Assembly (NCBI GenBank): GCA_958295665.1
Contig: OY282560.1
Coordinates: 142,654,091-142,718,090, forward strand
Length of the DNA: 64,000 bases
Origin: Tipula vernalis
Lineage: Eukaryota > Arthropoda > Insecta > Diptera > Tipulidae
Reading direction: 5' to 3'
The notes under the pieces were generated by a model, which had not been told where the DNA came from, did no database searches, and saw nothing but the letters and a program-made list of their open reading frames with translations. The position numbers and the translations under genes are program-made. This document shows positions 45,207 through 57,165 of the stretch, one piece after another; position 1 is the first letter of the stretch, and the number at the start of each line of letters is the position of its first letter.

Positions 45207-46278
45207 AGTTATATAATTTGTTTGATCGACCAGCTATTTGAGTGACATTAAGTTAATTGAATTTAAAAATCAAAATTTACATTGAATACTATATAAACAT
45301 AAGAATAGCAAGATAACAATATTTTGAGTTTAAAAATTTACAAAACGGCATTTAAAATTTTCGAGAATAAAAATTGCTACGATCCAATTCACAACAATCA
45401 GAAAAAGTATTTTCACACTCCCGTTAAAATCGCAGTAAAATATCGGTAATCTTTATTTAAGTTGAGAATAAGAAAAAAAATTTAAACTGACAAAAATTAG
45501 CTGAATTTTTGTTGTGGTCGTTAACCGATCATGTAATTGTTGTGAAGCCTGTTTTATGACGAGATGATGAATGTTGAACGATGATTCACTCCTCTCAATT
45601 AGACGCGTTTCACTTAGGCACATTTTTTACTTGGGGCCACCTTAAACATTAAACATTAATCTTGCCTTTAAATTCGAATTTTAATGGCACGATACAATTT
45701 ACGTTATAATCAATATAGCCTTAATAATTCTTAACAGCGCATTCAAGATTCTGAATAGTTTGACAGAATCTCCTGATGGAAAAAATGATATTTAAACTAT
45801 TCAGATAACAGCGTTTTGATCTCACCTAGTTTTAATTTTAACGGATGCATTCAAATCCGCCAACCAGCAAAACATAACTGGTGTTGATAAGTTTTCCTTC
45901 AAAGTGTTCTCCATTTCACTTGATTTAACGGAATTCCTTCACGAATGAAATCACGAATGTTTTATTCTCAAATCCGAACTGCTGTCTATCCAATAAAGAG
46001 TAAGCCTTTTGAGGAACTATTATAATTTTTTTTTCATTCTATGAAGTATCTAAGATACGACCATATAACGTTTTTTTTTTGTTTGTTTGTATGTATATTC
46101 ATTAATCATAGGATCCCTGGATTGAAATTTCTCAATTCTGTAATCCCGGGATTGGTAAAAGCTCCGAGATGGCAATCACGAATTCCACGAGTGTATGATG
46201 GAATATACGTTGCTTGGTTTTAACGGATGCTTTGAATCGCTTTTACTTGCCAGCTTAAACTGCCAACGTGCCTTCACT
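45207..46278. other. Non-coding flank of the Gypsy relic
   Basis: No LTR was recognised. TTTTAACGGATGC occurs near 45,837 and again near 46,217, both followed by related A/T-rich sequence. This could be a remnant of duplication. Confidence 0.35.
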
Positions 46279-46290
46279 TTAATTACAGTA
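46279..46290. other. 12-bp target-site duplication, left
   Basis: TTAATTACAGTA matches TTAGTTACAGTA at 47,019-47,030 with one difference. Confidence 0.85.
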
Positions 46291-47018
46291 TTTATTATTA
46301 TTATTATTATTGGAGGGCCATGCGGGCGATCAGCCACTTCGCACTGCGACCTAAAAGATCTATTGTGCTGGACCCTACTTAATGAACCTGACAATACAGC
46401 CTCCCGGTACGTGATACATACTATCTGGGCTTATTGCTCTCCGTCCTAGATGTTTACTACAGCATGTAGTTCCGCTAGAAAAACGGTAGCATTGGAGCCC
46501 AAGAACCTCGATAGGGTTGTCCCACTCCCATATATTCCTACTCCTGCCTCGTCTTCCGTTTGATTTTACTCTAACGAGTAGAGCTGGGAATTTCAAATCG
46601 CCTGTAGGTCACCCAGCTTTACTACAGGAAGGCTAAATAAAACTGGAGGGTGCCTGGTATCCAGAGTCCGCATATTTTCGACTGATTGATCTATCAGCCA
46701 TTCATCCATCGGCATATGCTGTTCCACCTTAGACTAGGGTTTTTTGTCAAGGTTTTCTCCTTTAGCGCCGTACTTTAGCCTGTGCCAAATGGCCAAAAAT
46801 GTGCCAAATGATCTTAGTTACCAGTGGTTGTCACGAGGAGGCAGTACGTACACTTGCGAATTGTGAACAGGTTACCCCTTACACAATTGTACCCATCACG
46901 CAGCTGCCTAATGACAAGACCAGAACAGCTCACGCGATGCGCACCTTACTGGAAGGTTACGGAGCTGGTAGATTAATCTACTCAACTTTGATCCCCCTCT
47001 AATAGACGCCAAACCACC
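46291..47018 (-). mobile_element. SINE-like or short non-autonomous retroposon, copy 2
   Basis: The element is 728 bp, in the same orientation as copy 1 at 30,294, and has the same start (GGTGGTTTGGCGTCTATT) and the same (AAT)n end. It is flanked by its own 12-bp duplication. The two copies are highly similar throughout, for example TGGAAGGTTACGGAG and CTTTAGCGCCGTACTTTAGC. Copy 1 has about 30 extra bases near 30,385-30,415 (TCCGTCCAGTCATTATTCAG) that copy 2 lacks. Both carry the same short minus-strand frame. Confidence 0.85.
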
Positions 47019-47030
47019 TTAGTTACAGTA
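47019..47030. other. 12-bp target-site duplication, right
   Basis: TTAGTTACAGTA, one mismatch to 46,279-46,290. Confidence 0.85.
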
Positions 47031-49828
47031 AAAGCTATTAATTGCACTTTAATGGTTGCGCTAAAGTAGCTTTAATATACCGGGGTCGATTCTCGATGAT
47101 CTCAAGAAAAAATTTGTCACAGTTGTTTGCGAATGTAGCTTTTCCTTAAAGGTTATTAAATTCGCTGGAAGAGTAACATTACATTAAAAAAAAACTCGTT
47201 CAATTCCAATGAAAAATTAAATATTTTCTTGTATTACTTATTCACATTTTAGTCAAATATAATTCAAAATAACTAGAAGTATAAAGCCTTTAAGAAAAAC
47301 GAGTGCAATTAATACTTTTACCATTAAATGTCCCTTTGTAATTTTTTTCATTGTAGTAATCCAATAACCTGAGGACTAAGTTGCTGATATACATATATAA
47401 AACTAATAACCCCACTTATCAGAAGCACTTAGATAGTTCAATTGAGAATTAACAATTATATAATTGGACTATTATATTTTCAATTTCTTATACCTACATA
47501 TGTATGTACTCGTGTTTCCAACAATACATGAGTTGAGTCGAAACAAAATTTGTTTTTTGAAAATACTAAGCTAAAACCTAAATAAAAACTTTTAGTTTTT
47601 TAGGTAACCAATAATTAAATAGTTTTGTAAAACTTTCACCTTCTTAATTTTAAGTTAAAACTTTCCGATATAATGTCTTATTTTATTCACTTTTACAAAG
47701 TTAGTTCTTTCTATAAAATAAAAAAAAAACGAAAATTAAATGTTTCATGTTTAAACGAAATTATAAAAATTAATAGATAAAACTTCTATATTTTGTAAAT
47801 TACAAAATGTATTCAACTAATAACTTTATGTTTTTTGTTTGAAACCGCATACGAAACCATTTCCAAAATTTTTGGTTCAGTTTTTCTCAAAAGAAAATTA
47901 GAATTAAAAATTTCAATCAAAAAATTTGGTTCAAATAAACATAAAATTTGAAATTTTTTAAACTTAATTTTATATATTATATTATTTGTTTTCAGTACTT
48001 TGTTTCATTTTCGAGCAACTTTAACATTAACACCCGAAACATTTTTGTTTACAAACTATAAAATTATGAATTCACACCACACAATTTTCACACAAAAAAT
48101 AAAAATCTCCAAACTTACAAATGAAAATAAAAACTTTATCGTTTTGTGTATTCTTGTTTAGTTTTCGCTTTGTTTAAAATTTTTTTTTCGTTTTTAGAAA
48201 ATTATGGAAATGGTTTTGGGTGTCAGAAAATTTGTTAGACCGAAAATAAGTAAATATAAGTTTTGCAATAATTCATACAATATTTGTGTTATTATTATTT
48301 AATAATAATATATTACAATTGTACATGACCAATTGGTCGAGAGAAAATGACTTTTTCTTAAACACATAGTTCTTTCTATAAAGCTAAACAATTGTTGGAA
48401 TATAGATGGTACGGTGTTTAAAGAAGTGTTAAAGAATGTACAAGCAAAAAAATAATAATTATGGAAGGAGATATGTTTGTACGCTTGTGTTCACAAAAAG
48501 CTGTTGTTTGGAATGTATGTAATTGGTATCCTGTTTGTGTGTGTGTGTTAAAAATTTCATAATAAGTTTGCAACTGTTACACAGTGTATAGAGCTTTGAT
48601 TATATTAAGGAAGCAAAATATTTCAACTCAAGAATTATGTTGGTGGAATATTTATCATATTTGATTTATTGTTGTGTTGAATATAAACCATTCTGTTTAT
48701 TGTTTATATTCAATAAAATACGCCTCGAAATTTTGAACAGCATACCTGATCTTCCTGGTGATTAATTTCATTCAAACTATTTAAATTATTGAATCAGTCC
48801 TAGATCCCAAAGTTTTTATTAATATTTAGTTGATATTTTATGCATAAACAAAACTCGCCCAAAAAATCGATACTCAAAAATATTAAAAGCTTTGTAAATA
48901 CAAATAACAAAAACACGGAAAACTCGAACTTTATTTGTAACAAAAAACCGCACACAAACTTTCTTTTTGTATCTTGAACAAAAGCACCACAATATAATAA
49001 ATCTTTAATTAATCATTTGCTGAAAATGTTATAATCCTTCATATTAAAAAGATTATACGCTTAATCCAATGGTCATTAAATAATGATAAATTTCTAAAAA
49101 AAGAAAACAAAAAAACAGAAATATAAAAATCTCAATCCCTTTAACATTTTCATTCTATTTTTTTTTTATTTCATTTTCATAATTTTTATTTAAGGTTTTC
49201 GTTATAGATTTAACCTGAAACTGAAGAAGCTTTTTTGTTCAGTTAATTTAAAAATTATATAAAAAAAAAATACAATCTACGTAGAAAAAGATAAAATTTC
49301 TCAAACATTAAAATATTAATGAGTTTCAAATTATATTTACGTCTTGGTAAAGATAGGGTGATCTCAAAAAATACCTTAACTATATAATATTTGAACAAAC
49401 AGACAAAGTTCATAATTACACAATTGTAAAGTATATTTTCAATAAGTTTATTTCCTTACTGTGAAATATTACGTCACAAAGTTTTACGACCACCTAGTAT
49501 TTGTATAATAAAAATAAAGAAAATCCAATAAAATATAATTAATGGAACCCGTTTTATATGTATGTGCGACACATAGTTTATAGGTAAAACTTCAAAATGA
49601 AAATTGATATTTTTGAAAATAAATATTAAAAATTAATCTCGCTTTAATGTTAATTAATGTTTACCATACAATTATAAAATACTTTGTTGCCAGTAGTTCG
49701 TAATTAAGTTTTGTATATAGAACCGTTTGTGAAGCGAAACAATGTCTGAAAAGTTTCAACTCATCAAGAATGTTCCTTTTACCTTTTATCAAGTTTGATA
49801 TTTCTACTTTTTTGCGTAGGTATAGGGG
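47031..49828. other. AT-rich non-coding stretch
   Basis: Very A/T-rich throughout, with no transposon motif or open frame worth noting. Confidence 0.5.
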
Positions 49829-50767
49829 CATAGTTAGATTAATCGATTAATCGGTTAATCGGTCAATCAGAAAAATTTTCAATTAATCGATTAATTTGTA
49901 AAGCTGTCGATTAATTGGTTATCATATTATTTTCATAAAAATAATAAAAATTGCATTTTGAACTATGTGTAATAAATATTCTAATTCTCTTTAAAAAGGA
50001 AAATATAAACTATGAGCGTATTAAGGTGGATTTATACTATCCGTTCCTTTCAGTTCCTACACGTATCGTATCAGATAAAAAAAAACATTATTACATGTAC
50101 TTTCTATATGACATCTCAACAAAATACAGCACAACGAAAAAATACAATTACATCATACTTTACACAACATTACACAAAATCTCCAGCATTAGTTCTCGCA
50201 AAACTTACTACAATAGATCGCATACCGTTCGCTACTCTTGCGAACAGCGATGAAATAAAAAATGGCTGTAAAGCGCAAGGCTTGAAAATGCCTTTGACTG
50301 AAAAGCGAATCAGAGCTGCCGTTATGGATTATGCTGTAGAAGTGCAGTTAGAATTAAAACAAAAATTATAATTGAAAATAACTAACAACGAACGATTCTC
50401 TTTATCACTTGATGAATGGACATCTAAACGTAATCGGCGATACATGTGCCTTAACGTTCACACAAAAGATTCACATGTTTATGGACTAGGGATGATCAGA
50501 AAAAATGGCTCAATGCCTGCTACAAAAGTTACGCCACTTTGACATCGATTTACATAAGCATATTGTTGCAGTAGTTACCGATGGTGAATCTGTAATGAAA
50601 AAGATGGGTCAACTAAATGGTTGTTTGTCAGCAAATTTTCAATAAATAAATGTACACCATAATATGAAAATATTTTTTTTTATATAAACGATTAATCGAT
50701 TAATCGCCATAAAAAACGAACAATTAATCGTTAATCGTTTTTTTCTAGAAACGATTAATCAACCATG
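49829..50767 (+). mobile_element. hAT transposon deletion derivative with ATTAATCG-rich ends
   Basis: The element is about 939 bp. Both ends carry several ATTAATCG or CGATTAATCG words: left 49,835-49,920, right 50,688-50,762. The outermost bases are near-complementary (CATAGTTAGATTAATCG on the left, CATGGTTGATTAATCG on the minus strand at the right). An exact 8-bp duplication was not confirmed. Inside is the N-terminal half of a hAT transposase. Confidence 0.7.
50110..50650 (+). pseudogene. hAT-family transposase, truncated and frame-broken
   Basis: The frame near 50,176-50,371 reads SPALVLAKLTTIDRIPFATL and then PLTEKRIRAAVMDYA, a hAT-type region before the catalytic core. After a stop, at about 50,386-50,500, comes RFSLSLDEWTSKRNRRYMCL followed by NVHTKDSHVYGLGM, which is the first hAT catalytic block (L-D-E-W-T-S). 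In another frame near 50,555-50,620 comes AVVTDGESVMKKMG, the second block with its T-D-G. The C-terminal dimerisation region and the final catalytic Glu are missing. The order matches hAT proteins. Residues lost by deletion make it non-functional. Confidence 0.8.
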
Positions 50768-53686
50768 CTCTAAGGTATACTACAAATGATCGGCCTCTTG
50801 ATTTTGCTTATTATTAACCAATCGAAGATCTTGTGAATGCCATTTATTACTAGTATATTTTTGTCTATAAAAAGCAGAAAGAAATCATTTGAAAAATAAT
50901 TTTTATGAAAACATTATCAAATTACAATAATTTCCCAATGAAATCCGCATGTCCGAAATATCAAAGTTATAAAAAAGGTTCTCTTTCAGACAGGTAATAT
51001 ATTGCATCTCCGCTTAGTCAATTACCAGCCTCGAAAATCATGATTAAATTGTTTTCTGATACTTGCATGAATACTGTTATTTCAAAACGTTCTGTTATCA
51101 AGGGTCTCTCTGGGTGAATATTTCGGCATGATATTGCAAAATAATACACATAGAGCGATTTTAGTAAAATTCGTCATTTGAGTCAAAAATTTAAATTGCT
51201 TTATACTAAAATCACCGATGACTTATTTCGGTGAATTAGGAAGAATACGGGCCTGGTAGGGAAAATTAGAAAACTAAAAGGATTTTTCTATTTGAGAAAT
51301 CTATTCTTGTGCACTGCGTATTTAAAAACAAAACTATTGGGTAGAACAATTATTATTGGGTAGAACAATTATTTTTGGATTGCTCTTGCCAGTTTTGGAT
51401 ATTTTCGTTAATTGGTTCCTCCATTTTAAAATCTGGTTAGTTAACAATTTCGTGAAAGAGTTTCGTTACATCAGAAGTACATAATAACTTTATTATTTCT
51501 TTAATACTCAAAACATAATTTACAAAATTTGGAAGTTTCATAGAGGGCTAAGCTGTATTATAACAATCGAACCACACCGGCTTCGATATTCGATACTGTT
51601 ACCGAACTAGCTCTCTATTTTGTTCTGAACAAATCGAAAACCAAAAGTTGGTCTCTACGCCCTTCCTGATAAAGATTTAACAGAATTTCCAACTTCTTTC
51701 CCAACGATAACCACTAGGTAATTAAAACTGAGATTCATTTATCAAAATACTTCTTGTTGGTGTTAAATTTTTAAACGGATTGCAGAACGTTTTTGGCTGA
51801 TTTTTTCCATTAACTGTTAGTAACCCACTTTCTTTTTCAAGGTCAATATATTAATCTCGGACCTGATTTTCTTTATTGTAATAAACTTTAATGTTAATTA
51901 TTTTGTTACTGGGCACTTATCACTTTTATCGCTTATATAATGTTTTGGAATGCCAAACATACTAAGTCTGGCTTTAAACGTACTTTGGTTTATAATCTTC
52001 CAACCCTGTGGGATTTCTTTGTCCTATAGATACACATTTTGGGCAAAATTTCAGAATTAATAATTCCATTGTAAAACTATGTTTCGGTGATAGTCGTATT
52101 TTATTTGCCAAATTACAACAACAATTGTGCTATGCAATTCCCCGGTAGAAATTCGAAAAATGGCTGCCATGTTGAATGAAGCCCAACAGTTTAACAGTGT
52201 ATGGTTTTTATATCCCGTTTTATTTGGTTGTGTTGACTTTGTAAAATTTATTATTATTTTGATTGTTTAACACATTTACTATTTAAAAATAAAACAAACA
52301 GCTAGGCAAACCAGAAACCTCAAAATGCTTCAAACCTTTTAGAACCAATCGAATTTTAAACGAGAATTGTTTGGCAATATAATTTACCAAAATTGAGTTG
52401 TAACTCCAAATTAAATTTCTAGGCAAATAAAATACGACTATTACATAAAGTATAAAATAGAAACTTTTTTGAAAAAGCATTATTTAGATTTCATGCCCCC
52501 AATGTTGCATGCTCCAGATCTATAGGCCAGCATATAATGGCGAATCTAGGTATGTATAGCAGAGCACATTCCTGGAGTATGTCCCACCCATTATAAAAAA
52601 AGATATCTGGGGGGCATCATATTCCAGAATATGTCAGCCCACGCCTTGCCTGCATCCTCGACATAAAAGGTTTATAAGGATTTAGGATGTTAGTCACAAG
52701 AATAATTAGGGCGAAATTCGCAGCAGAGTTATTTTCTAACGACATAGTTAATTTATTAAAAATTAGTTAAATAAAACCATTCTCAGACTGTACTCGTAGA
52801 TTTGAATTTTATTAGCCGTTGGTGTATGGCAGTCATGAATAGGTAAGGGTATTGCTAGGTTTTAACATATGTAGGTTAACATCAGATTTAATTAAGATCC
52901 AATTCTCACTTCAACAGCAATGTTCTAGAGTCCTATTTAAAAATATTGATATTAGCGATCATTAACAACTCTAAAAAATTGAAATAAAATTAATTAGTTA
53001 TTTCTATACTTAATAAACCGAACTAAAAGTTATTTAAATTTGCATTTTGACTCTGAAACAAAGTATAAATTAATATTTCAGTAGAACAAACGAATTAAGC
53101 TCCACAATTCCGCATTTGCCTGCTACTTCAGGTTCATGGTTGTTACTTTCGTAAATCTCGCGTTGATTCAGATTTTGGTTAATAATTTGATATTGAAGTG
53201 CCTAACAATATGTTATAAAAAACAAATATAGTACAAAAAAAAAATGGTTACAACTGCATGTTACCACTTTACACATGCACAAAACACGGAAAACACAAAC
53301 CGGCCGTGCCCACTACTGCAGTTCTCGAACAGCACGGTCTAATCAATCACTCTTCCGTATCCCACGCATAATAAAATAAAACGAAACAAAAAAATTTTTT
53401 TTTTGTTACACTTTTCACTATCCTGTACAAACCAATATTTGCAATGTGAAAATACCTGTCTAAGAGTACCTGACTAGTACCGTTATTTATTTTTGAACCC
53501 CTTTTTTCCTGTTGTTCAAAATCTATTTACACTAATTAGTACAATACACTACACTTTTGACTTTTAATTATATATACATATATACATATATATGTATAAT
53601 TGTATAGGTATACACACATATCCTGCCAAATTTAAATAAAATAAAATATATTAAAAATTAAATTTTTCGAAGAGGACGACAAAAAC
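50768..53686. other. Mostly non-coding, with a possible minus-strand relic at 51,480-52,090
   Basis: The minus strand near 51,900-51,600 has protein-like stretches (for example GKNQPKTFCNPFKNLTPTR) between stops, but I cannot assign a family. A short direct repeat, ATTGGGTAGAACAATTATT, occurs at 51,337 and 51,356. A GC-richer patch lies at 52,500-52,640 and another at 53,290-53,350. The rest is plain AT-rich DNA. Confidence 0.4.
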
Positions 53687-54610
53687 CAGAGCCTTCTAGA
53701 GTATATAGCCATAATGACGTATTTTTAGAAGCTTTTTTAGTGGTATAACTTTTCACTGATTTCCATAGGAATCCATAGTAAAAATGGTGTTTTTTAGCTT
53801 CAAGTTTTTCAATGAAAAAAGCAAAAACGTCATAAAATGTTTATATAAAAGTTTTCTACATATCTTTAAGAACAATATACAAGAAGGCCATATTGGTATT
53901 AAGTAAATATTAATTGTAGAAATATTAAAATTAAATTATATTATTTATATTTATATTTATATTATTTATTATATTATTTTTTCGAGCTTTCATTTTTAAA
54001 AATACATCAAAGTTGGCTCTGACAAATTAAAATAATACTTGCTAAATTTATCTTTAGTTTTACTAGTGTACGTAAGATATCTAAAATGGTCACAGAAAAA
54101 TACGAAAAAAAATTATTTAATCGCAAAATTATCACACGGTCCTATATTTTGTGAATTTGTTTTGCTTTTCCTACAATTTTTGAACTTGAAATTTCCCCAG
54201 GTGGTAATTTTTGGTACGATTTTTTCAAATTTTTACGGCCATCACTGCCATCTATGTAATGTATATTGACTTAATGACCAAACGAATCGTAGTAAGCTTT
54301 GATTTCAATTTGACCAGAATTCTGTTGTTATGAATTTTTTTTTATATTTTGGTTTAAATAAATCAATTATTACAAGAAAATGAAAACGATTTACTTAAAC
54401 GATATTCATGTATGTTGAAATTCAAACATTTATGAAAGTATTTTATTTCAGAAATCATAATTAAGAATTTGTAACGTTTTCATTTAAAAATTTGTCATAG
54501 GAAAAAAAGTGATTTCCCATATGTTTTGTGTGTTTTACTATGAAAAGTTTGGTTTTTCCTCGTTTGTAATTCCCTTATAAAAGCTCAGATTTTTTGATTA
54601 TGGCTCTGTA
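53687..54610 (+). repeat. Family-A repeat, copy A5, most complete
   Basis: The copy is about 924 bp from CAGAGCCTTCTAGAGTATAT to TTTTTTGATTATGGCTCTGTA. The start region (TATAGCCATAAT) and the end (complement TACAGAGCCATAATC) form short inverted repeats, which suggests a non-autonomous DNA transposon. A short ATATTTATATTATTT expansion occurs near 53,940-53,985. There is no coding capacity. It is the reference against which A1-A4 were recognised. Confidence 0.8.
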
Positions 54611-54803
54611 AAATACAGGGTGCTCTGCAAAAACACGTCTTTCCTCTTCAAGCAGCATCACTGAATATTTTCGATTTCATGGCCGCAACGTTATGATATA
54701 AATTGGAAACAAAGAATTATTATTTATAATTATTTGTGGTACGTTGTTTTTAATTACAAAAATATATATAAGTGACAAAATAACTAAAATGGCAACAACA
54801 ATT

Positions 54804-56261
54804 CAGTGGCGTAACTACAAATCCTGGGCCCCCGCAACATTTTTCTTGGGCCCTAAAAATAATTCTTGTACTTATGAGCAAGTAAATCTAGATAAAGCTA
54901 GAAAAAAATGTCGAATTTTCAAAGTAAACATATCTTGAATATTCTTTACAGTTCTCTAAATATCGAATTATCCGATTCAGCTTTATATTTGTAACTCTGA
55001 AAGTCCTCAAACTTAAAGCTAATCGCAGAACATTGTCATACAAAATTCGAATAAATCTGAAAACCCTTTAACAATATCAAATAAGAAATCTAGAATATAA
55101 TGCGGAACAATCACCAAAAAATTCGAATAATCTCTTTATTATGTAAATCTCGATTGATCTCGAACAATTTCAATAATACCGAAAAATCTGGATATTAATG
55201 AATAACTTCGGAAAGCTTTTCACAATTTAGAAAATCACCGAAAATTTCGAAATATTCCAGAAATTCGTGTAAATATAACTTAATGTTACTCTACTAAGCA
55301 AAATGCTACTAAGCATGTTAAGGCTAAGCTCGACAAAACGATATGCGATAAGAATGGAACGCTCAAATAGACCGGAAAATTAGTTAAATATTGATTCCAT
55401 GCTAAACTCCAATAATCTCCAGAAATTTTAAAAAGGATAAAAAGATGAAATCCGAGACAATGGGTATGAAATCGGGAAGTGACGGAAATTGCCAAAATCG
55501 AGATCACCCCGCCAAAAACAACCGAAAAAAAACACTATCACTAATTGCAAAATTACAACGCTAATTGACTGTAGAGACTAGATAGATATTTTTCCAAGAA
55601 GGAAGTTTCAACAATTTCTTCTGGATTTTTATGAACATCAAAAGGAACATCATTCTGCTTCGTAGTATTGCTTGTTTTTACAAATCAAATTCAACCTTTT
55701 CTAATCAAAACTTGATTTGTAATTTGTTTTGCTAAATGCTTAATTTGATTTATAAAAGGTTAAATTTGAAGTGCTAAAGGGGTAAACTTGGAGTATAAAA
55801 CGTATATTACAAATAAATTAACCTACACACTAAAATTGTTATCCTCTGATGGCGAAAGCTTTGATTTCAAACGAGTTTAGCAAATTTTCTTCTAAATCTA
55901 CATATCTGTCAGAATCTAAAGGCATTTGTATTTCTACGGAGTCTGATTACGAGTTAGTTGGAACTTTGTCACCTTTAGCAACCGAGAAGAAATTCTGGGC
56001 CTATCTTACGAAAATATTTAATAGCAACAGTAATCATTTCTTCTGTCTCTAAAAATTAGAAGACCACCTTATCTTAAAAATTTCCTAGAAACGTCCCGTT
56101 TTGTAAATTTTAAATGGTGGTCTACTTTAAGCTTAATCGGAGCTACAATCTAGCTAATCTTGACTTTGAACTAATATTCAAACGCTCGATAAATCTCGTG
56201 GACCCCAGTAGCCATGGGCCCCCGCTGCTGCGGGTGCTGCGAGTACCTAGTTACGCCACTG
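54804..56261 (-). mobile_element. hAT-like non-autonomous element, short copy
   Basis: The element is 1,458 bp, with CAGTGGCGTAACTACAAATC at its left end and TAGTTACGCCACTG at its right. It is an inverted relative of 39,144-42,222 and lacks that copy's amplified interior. The flanking octamers (CAACAATT and TAAAAATA) do not match, so the target duplication has decayed or the copy was rearranged. Next to the right end is a GC-rich GGGCCCCCGCTGCTGCGGG-like patch (56,217-56,236). Confidence 0.8.
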
Positions 56262-56600
56262 TAAAAATAAACCTACGCCATTATAACATACATAGATAGC
56301 TAATTAAGTATTATGTATTATACATATGTCGTCATACCTTTCTAGTAGGCCAACTGTGAAAAAAAACGGTTGAATATTTATTTTCAACCGTAATTTTTTT
56401 TGATTTGTGTAAATTTTTAAATTAAATATTATTTTTTCTAAATGCCTATGTGGTTCTAATAACCTGGGAGGTCCACCGGTATCTGTTATGGATAACGAAA
56501 TATTAGAGAAAATTATACACCGAACCTATTCAATTCTGAACCTCCCGGTGAAACAAATATTGATAATGAAGAAGTTGAAGAAGAAGATTATCAACCACAA
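56262..56600. other. Short flank and possible LINE leader
   Basis: Non-coding to about 56,460. An acidic protein-like stretch (NIDNEEVEEEDYQPQC) at about 56,553-56,602 may be the end of a preceding LINE frame. Confidence 0.4.
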
Positions 56601-57165
56601 TGTCGTACCGTCGGCGCTGTTATTAAAATATGCCAATTAAATGTTTAAGGATTAACGAAGGCAAAAGTTGAATTTTTGTCAAGATTTCTTCACACCAATA
56701 AATGTGACGTTTTGCTTCTACAGGAAACCCATATGAAAGATGATCTTCTACTTTTGAATTGCGGATTAATAAATGAATTTTCGCTCATTGATTCTATTCA
56801 TCATGAATATTATGGAATTGCGACATTTATAAGAAGTGATTTATGTGACGATTGTTCCGTTTTATTAAAATCAAACATCAATCATATTGAAATTCTGGTT
56901 ATCATATTAAACGACGTGAAAATTTTAAATGTTTATAAACCTCCTTGCTCTTCTTGGTCAAAACCATTACCAGTATTTAATCGTCCCGCAGTGTATATGG
57001 GCGATTTCAATAGTCATCATTGTCTGTGGGGTTACAACCAAGATGATTTGAATGGAGAATTGATACTTGATTGGACAAACAGAAACCGTTTACACTTATT
57101 ATTTGATGCTAAAGATAAATCAACATTTTATTCTGGTAGATGGAACATACGATTCGTTCAATGAC
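56600..57165 (+). pseudogene. LINE endonuclease (APE-type) region
   Basis: The frame begins IKICQLNV followed by a TAA, then GLTKAKVEFLSRFLH and DVLLLQETH near 56,700. This is the start of an AP-endonuclease-like domain (IxxxQxNvxG ... DvlllQET). It continues to YMGDFNSHHCLWGY at about 56,995-57,040, containing the catalytic G-D-F-N block. The frame is open from 56,676 to 57,164. The terminal S-D-H motif is not visible, so the domain is truncated or frameshifted at its end. It precedes the reverse transcriptase, as expected for jockey-type elements. Confidence 0.85.

Noticed and set aside
43000..46200. Long terminal repeats for the Gypsy relic
   Set aside because: I looked for a repeated TG...CA segment on both sides and found only a 13-bp match (TTTTAACGGATGC), too short to call an LTR.
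46195..47002. Frames of 60-84 codons on both strands of retroposon copy 2, mirrored in copy 1
   Set aside because: They are short, exist on both strands, and follow from the GC-rich retroposon sequence. No protein family is recognised.
47080..47110. GGGGTCGATTCTCGATGA resembling a tRNA T-loop
   Set aside because: No acceptor stem, anticodon arm or A box can be placed around it. I found no supportable tRNA or rRNA gene in the window.
54804..56261. 8-bp target duplication for the short hAT-like copy
   Set aside because: The flanking octamers CAACAATT and TAAAAATA do not match, so no duplication is claimed.
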